Of a stretch of 64,000 bases of DNA, positions 56,200-64,000 are shown piece by piece. A model generated the notes under the pieces. That model was not told the DNA's origin, ran no database searches, and saw nothing but the letters and a program-made list of their open reading frames with translations. Made by a program: the position numbers and the translations under genes. The stretch spans positions 1,054,001 through 1,118,000 of the forward strand of contig JAQSEB010000114.1 of NCBI GenBank assembly GCA_030063045.1. Reading direction: 5' to 3'. Within the stretch, counting starts at the first letter, position 1; each line of letters begins with the position of its first letter. The stretch is from Pratylenchus scribneri (lineage: Eukaryota; Nematoda; Chromadorea; Rhabditida; Pratylenchidae).

Positions 56200-58940
56200 A
56201 AATTTATAAATTAGCGCGCAAATGTCGGCATTTTTGAAAGCTTTTTTGAGCCTTCCTTCTGTGACAAAAAAAGTGAAAAGGAAAAGCCGCCACACCACCG
56301 GTGAGGGCAGTGAATTATAGTCGTGCGGGACTCAATTCTCAACTCAATGAGAGTCAATCGTCCGGCTTGCTGCTGGATGGCTGCTCTCGTGAGGCACACG
56401 ACGGGGCAATGGATGCGCAGGCGGGCGAGCGAAAGGGATGGAGCGGGGATCGGGCCGATAAAGATCATCCGTCGTCTCCTCAGGGTGGGATTGGAATGAA
56501 GAGGAAGATGAGGAAGAGGGATGAGGGAGGAGGAAGAGGAGGAGAATCCTATTTTCGATGAAAATGGAAAGCATCCTAGCCCGTCAATGCCGTCGTCCAT
56601 TTCCATTCCTGGGCGCGATTCCCTTCCTCATCCAGCAAAAGTTTTGAAGGCAAATTCCCGTTTTTGGACTCACTCTCATATTTATAAAATTTATCAAACC
56701 TGTTGGATGAATGAATGGCTGAATGGATGGAAATGAGCATTGACCATCGAGGATTGAGGAATAAATGACTTCCCGAGAAAAGGGAAATGAATGAATGGGG
56801 GAAGTTATAATGAGGAAAATGAAAATGACAATAAATTGATGGTTTGCTTACAGATAAATATTATTTTTAATATTTAACCTTCTTGGCCTTTCTCCTGGGT
56901 CAAAGTAAAAATAGAAAGAACAGATTGAAATTGAAGTGAATTACTGTAAAGAAAGGATGACAATTCCTTTGGGAATGTGTCAAAATAAAAAGAATAAAAA
57001 GAGGAACGCAAATGATGAAAATTACTGTAAAGAAAGGAGGATGTTACTGTAGTGCAAAGAATGGATGATGGATGACAGTTGATCGCGTTCCCTTTTTCCC
57101 TTCAACAATTGGGAAAGGAATTTGATAATGGGGAAGAGAAGATGCCCCGAGGAAAAATATTCATTCCTTTCTTTTAATTGGCTATGATTATGAGCTATGG
57201 TGGCAATGTGGAATGGTGGATGGATTTGTGGAAGTGTACATTGGCATTTGAATTAGATTTTAATTTCAATTCATTCAAAGATTGATGCAAATTTTTTATT
57301 ATATTAATGAGCTAAAAATGAAAAAATTTGATTAATAAATAAATGCGCAAATTTCATCATTAAACATTTAACTTTTTTGACTTCATTTTTGGTTAATTTT
57401 TTCTCATAAAAAAAGCAATTATTATATTTTATTTATTTTCGATTAATTTAAAAGTTTGCTTCCAGTCAAATCATATTTCCTTTTTTCCTCCTCATTTCCT
57501 TAATTATTATTCTTCCGTGTCGAATTTAATGAGGCGGAAAATGGCGCAAAATTTAAAGCAACGAAGGCACAAAAAGTCGCAACATTAAAAAATGTTCCTT
57601 CTCTTTGGGGAAGAAGAAGCCGAGAAAATGAATGAGGTAGAAGGAAGGAGGGAGAAGATCCGGCTTTTCGTCCCTCATCAGTCTGTGCCTCTTCTCGTTT
57701 TTATTCCACCCAATTTAAAATGGATGAATGTGGATGGATGGATGATTTATTAAAATGAGGGAATTTTAATTGGGCGGATGAGGAAGTGAACAAAATTGAG
57801 ATTAATGAAGTAGCAAATTGGTTGTAGACGAATCGAGTACCTGCTTTAGTTTTTTGGCCACCGAAGCTCAGCGAGGCTCTAACCAATTTGGGAAGGCAAT
57901 TGGCGGGGGACATTTTTGTCTCGCCATTTCCGTCCCAAGGATTTATTGACTTGCTTTAGCTTGCCACTCAATTAACCAATTTAAATGTCTAATAAAGTGC
58001 ATTTAATAGCCCAAAGTAGTATTGGCTAATCCAATGGTGCCAAAAATGCAATGTTTTGGCCAAGTTGTGATCAAAAACTTGGAAATAATCGCCTTTATTT
58101 TGTACTTATGGCCATCATATATTGGCTATAAAATAATACAGTTTTGGATGTTCAATATATAATACCAATGGATAGCTAATCTAATACTTAGGACTATTAA
58201 ATGCACTTTAGATTATTTTGATTGGTTAATTGGCTGATGAGATATGGGTTCGTCAGGCCAAAATGGCCGAGACGGAAATGAAACCAATGTCAAATGTCAA
58301 TGACATGATACGCAATAAATAAAATATAGATTCGTGATCAGTGCACAAAATTAACCTCAGGAGGCCTCAGCAGAATGTGATTTTCATAATTTTTGGTTGT
58401 TGTGATTCGAAAAGTACCTTTTCCGTTTTCATTCCGCTTTTGCTATTTTCAGTGTTTTCATTGTGACCACTTTTCCGCGGACTTCCGCCAGCGATTTTCT
58501 GCATTTCGCCGGGGGGTTCATTCATTGTGACACTGCAATTTGTTGATCGAACGAGCGCACATTGTGAGGGGAATAGGACCCCACCTAACTTTTGCATATT
58601 TCCTCTCCATATTTTGCCCGAATATACCTTCTTTGCCAATGCCAATCCTTTTTCTCCCATTGTGTGCCGTCCCCTCACCCTCACCCTCTCCTCCCACTTC
58701 CACCGTCCACCCACACCCATGGCCAACAAAAAATGATGGAAAAAAAGCATTGGTCCCTTGCGCAGTCTGCTAATAAGGGATGGGCATTTTCCCCTCCATT
58801 TTTGGGCCACCCTACCTTATAAGCCATTAGCCAATCCCATTTCTCTCATTCTGCCCTTCCTTTCCCTACTCAAATCTGTAGTCTGTACTGTATTTGTACT
58901 AGATCTCCTCTTGTGATCAAAACAACCCAAGGGGGCCTCC
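56200..58940. other. Region without a firm gene
   Basis: No exon set was established. A minus-strand frame at about 58528-58416 (MNEPPGEMQKIAGGSPRKSG, ending before GTACTT) follows an acceptor-like AAATTGCAG and may be a leader exon of an unresolved gene. Around 56300-56600 the sequence is GC-richer, with GAGGAAGAGGAGG-type repeats. Confidence 0.35.
57915..58290. mobile_element. Foldback element (intergenic)
   Basis: GTCTCGCCATTTCCGTCCC at the left opposes GGCCGAGACGGAAATG at the right. The inner arms TAATAAAGTGCATTTAATAG and CTATTAAATGCACTTTAGA are also inverted. Confidence 0.7.
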
Positions 58941-58947
58941 TCATGAC

Positions 58948-59425
58948 CAGGGATGGGGTCGAAACTCAAAAAAATCGAAATCGAAATTTGCTTCGAAATC
59001 GAAACTCGCATCCAAATCGAAATCGAAATCGAAACGAAACTAAAACATCGAAATTTCGAAGATCGAAATCGAAAATCGAAATTTTTCGAAAAAATTTTCA
59101 ATCCTTTAAAAAATGAAAAAAAAATTCAGAAAATACAAAAAAAGTGAAATTTTTATACAAAAATTATATTCAATCATATTTCAAAAAATTATTTAATATT
59201 CAAACATCAAAATTTAAAATTGTAAAGTGGCACATTTTGGTGAAGGAAAAGAAGCTTTTTCAAATTTTCTGGCGTCAAATTTTGGCGCAAATCATTGACA
59301 ATGAAGCGGGCAGAACTGAATACACGGGCCTTGATCAATAACTTTTTTGCATGTTGGCACTTTGCATTGGGCTTTTGTTGTTTTGCCAATTCTATCAAAA
59401 TAATACCACCAAGAATCTTTACCAT
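58948..59425 (-). pseudogene. hAT transposase remnant (C-terminal dimerisation domain) with element end
   Basis: The minus-strand frame 59425-59207 contains KARVFSSARFIVNDLRQNLT followed by PENLKKLLFLHQNV. This matches the hAT C-terminal dimerisation pattern (S-E-R-x-FS-x(3)-I, L-x-PE-x(2)-x-LLFL-x-N). Downstream in that orientation are GAAATCGAAATCG repeats and a hAT-like terminus reading CAGGGATGGGGTCGAAACTC from 58948. The catalytic and zinc-finger parts are not visible, so the copy is a fragment. Confidence 0.65.
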
Positions 59426-59667
59426 GTTCTTTCATTTTTCCTTATTCTTAAAAAAACAAAAACAATGTAAAATTAATTGATTTAGGAATTAATTAAATGT
59501 TAATCCGAAAGAATTTATTTGATATAGGATTTAGAATTATGTCAATCAGAGAGAAGAAGAATAAAAATTGATAAAGAAGAAAATTGAAAGTAAAAAAGGA
59601 ATTCGTTTCAAAAAATACACCAAATTTTTGATTGGGGCATTTCCAAACCAAAATTGCCCAGGCTTTT

Positions 59668-59978
59668 TGGCTGGGCAATTTTGGAAATCTCGGCTTCTAG
59701 GCGTCGTGCAGACTCGAGATCAGGCTCATTCGACTCGTCATAGTCGATTTACTATATGAAATTGCAATTATATACCGAATTAGGGGCTAGGGTTAGGGTT
59801 AGGGTTATGGTTCAGGGTGGCATGGGTTTTAGGGGCTTTGGGCTAGGGTTTAGGGGCTAAGATTAGGGTTTAGAGGTCTGTAATTGCAATTTCATATAGT
59901 AAATCGACCATGCCGAATCGAATGAGCCTACTCTCGAGTCTGTACGACGCCTAGAAGCCGAGATTTCCAAAATTGACC
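59668..59978. mobile_element. Long-arm foldback element with TTAGGG-like core, copy 2
   Basis: GGAAATCTCGGCTTCTAGGC at the left is mirrored by GCCTAGAAGCCGAGATTTCC at the right. The core contains GGGGCTAGGGTTAGGGTTAG. It shares arms with the copy at 42866-43245. Confidence 0.85.
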
Positions 59979-60241
59979 AGCTAAGCAATTCCGAAAATGC
60001 CCAATTTCCAATAATGCCCGCAACATATACACCGCAAAAATTGGAGCAGAATAATTTCGCAGTTAACCAAGTCTGAATTCAATGAGAGTGGAAAAATTAT
60101 AAAGCAATTTTAACTCCAATTCAGCCAGAGGGGAGCATGCATAGGAATGGAGTGCGCTGCCCCCTGACTGATGATGGGTCAGAAAATGTGAAAAAATGCT
60201 TTTTCTTTTTTTTAATCAAAAAATAAATTTTAAATTTAAAG

Positions 60242-60629
60242 GGACCGGCAAGCAGCCAAATAAATTGCAACAGCGACGACAAGAACGAAAACAAGAACAA
60301 CAGCCATATTTTAGGCAACCAGCTGCTGATGCAGGAATAGGCCAAGGACAGCAGGGATCATCATCATCGGCGAGGGATGGAGTCCAATGGCATCATCAAA
60401 TTGATGGTACAATTTTATTTTAAAAATATTAAAAATTGAGTTAAATTTTTAGATTATAGAATTTTTAGAAAATTTCGAATTTTCATTGTTATGGCAAGGG
60501 CATTCTAGGATAAAGCAATTTTATTTTTAATTATTTTATTTTATTAAAAAATATTTTCAAGCAATGACAAAAGGCAAAGGATCGGCTGGCGACCCTCACC
60601 ATTATGATTATCCACATAATCAGCAGTAG
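60242..60629 (+). CDS. 3'-terminal exons of an unidentified Gln-rich protein
   Basis: Two exons, 60242-60406 and 60562-60629, join in phase 1 and end at TAG 60627-60629. They encode TGKQPNKLQQRRQERKQEQQ, then PYFRQPAADAGIGQG and ARDGVQWHHQIDAMTKGKG, finishing HHYDYPHNQQ. The sequence is basic and Gln-rich with no recognised domain. The incoming phase requires an upstream exon ending with one base of a codon, and none was found between 56 and 60 kb. It could be the end of a gene with a long upstream intron. Confidence 0.45.
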
Positions 60630-61394
60630 AAGAATGATGACAAATGGCATTCATTTAATGGAGATTCATTTTATGAGAAGTTGTTTCCATCGCTGATTAA
60701 ATGGCATTTTTTAAATTCATTTTTTTTCGGTTCATTTCTTTTGCTTTATTATTTTTTAATCAATTTTATTCCATAAATTTCAACCTAAAAGATTTAAGAT
60801 TTTATATTATATGAGCTATTTTTTGTGCTATCTTTCAAAGTGGATAAATATTATTCAAAAATGTATAAATGTCCACATTTCTTCTATAATTCTGCCATTG
60901 ATAAGACTAAAATGGAATTTGTGATTGTGAGAAACCATTCAAAAAATGATTTTCAATTGAAATTCTAATTCTAATCTTCTAAAATCCAAACAGCATTCCC
61001 TTCGTTTCATTCAATCCACCGGTGGTCCAATTGCTTAATTGCAATCCAATTCCAATGGAATCAGCGGAATTAATTTTACAATTCCTCAAAATAGTCAGAA
61101 TTATTTTTTAAAATTCCCTAAAATCATGACCTTGACTAAATTCTTGTGCCTCTGAAAATGGATTTCACATTTTTTTGTTTCATTTTTGATTGTTAATTTT
61201 GCCCTTCTAATTAGCCTTGGGGGGAGATAACAGCTGTCAATTCCCCAATTCAATGGAATTAATTAATGGAGAATGGGATTGATTCCATCCATCGATTCTT
61301 CCACTCCACTCCATTATTTTCGATTGGCCTTTAAGTAAGCAATAAGCATCCATTGGCCCATTCCAAAAAGAAACACCCAAAATTGTCGCTGGCC

Positions 61395-61660
61395 CAATTT
61401 GACACAGTTTTATAATAAATAATTCATTAAGGTCTAAATGATTTTTTTTTGATTTTTTTATAAAATTAAAGGGCTATCCTATAATTATATTAATATTATT
61501 TTTTTAATTGGTCCAAAAATTGTTGAAATTATGCTCAAAAAATCATAACTTTTATAGTCAAAAATCTGCTATTTAATTCGATAATAAAATCATCATAATT
61601 GGTTCATCAGTTCTTAATGTGTTATTATAAACGGCGTCAAGTTGGTCTGGCAACAGACAC
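61395..61660. mobile_element. Foldback element, family B copy 4
   Basis: ATTAATATTATTTTTTTAAT lies at the centre and the right arm is ATCATAATTGGTTCATCAG. It is diverged, upstream of the LEV-9-like gene. Confidence 0.4.
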
Positions 61661-61724
61661 CCGTCCTTAAATCTAGAAAGAGGTCACACAACAAATTATG
61701 GCTCTAATTTAAATATTCCCAGAA

Positions 61725-61841
61725 ATGTTCTCCACAAATCTGGCCAAATTTCCACCATCTTCCCATTTGGCCACCAATTTTATATGCATCATTGGCATTC
61801 TTTCAAACATTTTGGCCAATTTTGCTTCCATAAATATTTAA
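61725..61841 (+). pseudogene. Truncated duplicate of the LEV-9-like signal-peptide exon
   Basis: An ATG opens MFSTNLAKFPPSSHLATNF, followed by ICIIGILSNILANFAS, and stops at TAA 61839-61841. The second half matches the functional exon's AINFILIIGLISNISANFVS. The DNA before both ATGs is also similar (GGCTCTAATTTAAATATTCC and GGTTCTAATTTAGCC). It is about 250 bases upstream of the intact copy, so a tandem duplication whose first unit has decayed. Confidence 0.6.
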
Positions 61842-61974
61842 TATGATAATTAAATCATCAAAATTCGTTCAATTCTTGATAAATTATTATAAATGACGAC
61901 AAATTTAGACACCCCGAATTCAGAAGAAGGCCCCAAAAGGCAAAGGAATTGGATGGTTCTAATTTAGCCTAAAA

Positions 61975-63515
61975 ATGTTCCCATCAAATTTGGCCATCAA
62001 TTTTATTCTCATCATAGGCCTCATTTCCAATATTTCCGCCAATTTTGTTTCTGAGCCTGTCCCAGAGACATGCCCCGTCCCAACATTGCCCAGAGCTGCC
62101 CATTGCCGAAAGCCATGCACCCAACATGGCGAATGCCGTCGCGGCAACAAATTGTGCCTTTGTGATGGCCAATGTGGCCTCAGTTGTGTGTCCCAGTCGG
62201 CCAGTTGCCATCCTCTCGTGGATTTGCCCAATGGCTACATCAGAACACCCGGTGGCTTCGAATTCAATTCTGTAGCTGAATATGGCTGCGATTCGGGTTT
62301 CCTGCTGGTTGGACCCAGCCAACGCAGATGCCAAGGCAACAGGTGTGGATATGGGCATAGATGGGTCTTTCCGGGGGTTAAAATTAGGAAAAAATTCGTT
62401 AAAAATTCTGAGAATATTTCCTTAAATTCAGAGAATTTTCACACATTTTACTAAAAGGAAACAATTTATTAATCACAAATACATATCTAAATAAGTAGAA
62501 TCAATTACTGTAATTTAAAATACAAAGAAAAGATGGGTTATTAGGGGAATCAAATAAGGATAAATGGGCAAAGAATAAGAGAATACGGTCAAATATAGAC
62601 GGAAAATGATCTGACAAGTAAAAGTTTGACTGTGGAATTTTGAAAGGATCCGCCGGTGTTACTACAAAGTGGAATGCGACAATTGAGAATGTAAAGATAA
62701 AGAGGTCCAATGTCGAAGATGATAATGTTGCTGGGTAAATTTACATAGCTGTTATAATTAAAAGACATAAAATTGGCTAGAAATATCAACAATAATGCCC
62801 TACTATATATTGAATATTTATCAAGTTTTAAAGCTATAAAATAGCTAGAATTTTAATTAAATCAAGAGATTTATGATCATAACTCAGTAAATATCAAACA
62901 TTAGGCAATGCTTTTAATATCATTTTATAGCTACCTAATTTTATTTCTAATAAAATGCTTTTTAAGTAGCATATCAATATTGATGCTACTGTAGACCGTA
63001 CCATCCTCAATTGTCATAGCACCGAAGGAAAAATTATATGAAATGATTTGTCAATGACAAGAAGTGGGAATTTAAGAGGAAATCCAAGTGATTAAAAGGG
63101 CTAGAAATGGACAAATTTGTCTATAAAAATTCCAGAAATGGGCTTTTCAATAGGCAATTTGTGAAGCATTTTAGAAAGTAAAATTAATTTATAACAAAAA
63201 AAAACAACAAAGTTGATCCATTGATTGGGCCAAGAAATCAGGAAAATAAAAATAAATTCCATCCAAATCAAGTGATCATTTCCATGTTAACAGAGAATGG
63301 TCAGGCCCCAGGCCGGCATGTCGCCCTCAATCCAAATGTGGCCCTCCGCCCGAAATTCCCTATGCCATTTATGAACTCCAATCGGCCAGTCCACATGATG
63401 GCCAATATGAATTGGATACGGAGGCCATCTACCAATGTATTGGGGGCTATCATAGATTCATGGGAGGCCATGGTGGCACAACAAATGTTGCCAAATGCCT
63501 TTTGGACAACGGTTG
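61975..63515 (+). CDS. lev-9: LEV-9-like secreted protein: Cys-rich (WAP-type) segment plus sushi domains (3' partial)
   Basis: C. elegans LEV-9 is a muscle-secreted protein with a WAP domain and eight sushi (CCP) repeats that helps cluster acetylcholine receptors. Exons 61975-62342 and 63294-63515 join in phase 2; the gene continues past the window end. Residues 1-23 are a signal peptide (NFILIIGLISNISANF). Next is a Cys-rich segment (CRKPCTQHGECRRGNKLCLC then DGQCGLSC) of WAP-like spacing, then sushi domain 1 (CHPLVDLPNGYIRTPGG, YGCDSGFLLVGPSQRRCQG, WSGPRPACRP). Sushi domain 2 begins CGPPPEIPYAIYE and breaks at the second intron. An acceptor-like CTAATTTAG ends eight bases before the ATG. 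The symbol depends on the domain order; only the first two sushi domains are visible. Confidence 0.75.
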
Positions 63516-63589
63516 GTATATTTAAATTGTCTAAAAAATATATTAGGCCAAAATAATTAAAATGGTTTAAGAAGGGTTTATCCTAAATT

Positions 63590-64000
63590 CCCAAACCATA
63601 TACCCAAAAATTGAATAGAGCTGGTCAAAATGCATTGAATGGTATATAATTTGTCATGGTTTGGTCAACAATTAAAGGGTATTAAACTTTTTTTTAAACC
63701 AATTTTAGTTTGGTCAACAATTAAAGGGTATTAAACGGTTTAAACCAATTTTAGTTTGGTCAACCATTAAAGGGTATTAAACGGTTTAAACCAATTTTGG
63801 TTTGGTCAACAATTAAAGGGTATTAAACGGTTTAAACCAATTTTGGTTTGGTCAACAATTAAAGGGTATTAAACGGTTTAAACCAATTTTGGTTTGGTCA
63901 ACAATTAAAGGGTATTAAACGGTTTAAACCAATTTTAGTTTGGTCAACAATTAAAGGGTATTAAACGGTTTAAACCAATTTTGGTTTGGTCAACAATTAA
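63590..64000 (+). repeat. 46-bp minisatellite, locus 5 (LEV-9-like intron 2, cut by window end)
   Basis: Leader (CAAAAATTGAATAGAGCTGG, TATATAATTTGTCATGG) and at least seven units. One early unit has CGG replaced by a T run (TTAAACTTTTTTTTAAACC). Confidence 0.9.

Noticed and set aside
58367..58810. A 147-codon minus frame
   Set aside because: Only its last part looks possibly coding (noted as a tentative leader exon). The rest is CCCTCACCCTC-type repeat translated in reverse.

Overview
This is a 64 kb piece of an AT-rich eukaryotic genome, most likely a nematode. The nematode call rests on three things: a chemoreceptor of the Sra/Srab/Sre superfamily, a secreted cysteine-rich plus sushi-domain protein that looks like LEV-9, and several start codons lying a few bases after a free 3' splice acceptor, as expected for spliced-leader trans-splicing. 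A clade IV (Tylenchina-like) species is possible but is only an impression.

Layout. 1-2.5 kb: 3' part of a chemoreceptor gene (+). 3.0-5.4 kb: an old palindrome carrying two head-to-head copies of a small charged coiled-coil gene. 5.6-7.2 kb: a non-autonomous hAT-like element with a perfect 8-bp target-site duplication. 8.06-22.5 kb: a 19-exon FERM-domain gene (-) of the FARP/FRMD7 (frm-3) type; every exon join keeps frame. 23.4-30.6 kb: mostly gene-free, with a nested foldback, a poly-G tract and a 31-bp minisatellite. 30.7-33.1 kb: a three-exon gene (+) for a charged, repetitive, acidic-tailed protein. 34.1-37.7 kb: an F-box-like gene (-), with a 1.9-kb 20-bp minisatellite just upstream. 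40.1-41.4 kb: a duplicated flank and a possible decayed relative. 44.6-49.7 kb: a nine-exon alg-2 gene (+). 50.35-55.3 kb: a GT31 galactosyltransferase-like gene (-), convergent with alg-2. 60.2-60.6 kb: two 3'-terminal exons of an unidentified gene (+). 62-64 kb: the 5' end of a LEV-9-like gene (+), running off the window.

Most of the non-coding DNA is foldback (MITE-like) elements and minisatellites. One palindromic family of about 0.3 kb occurs about 20 times, mostly in introns. A 46-bp minisatellite occurs at five places, all inside introns. Several elements are nested and their insertion order can be read. Two glycosylation genes (alg-2 and the GT31 gene) sit tail to tail, but nothing in the sequence shows that they are coregulated.

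Limits: exon boundaries were read by eye from frame, GT/AG sites and family resemblance. Five-prime ends of the FERM, GT31 and F-box genes are incomplete or uncertain. No search could be run.
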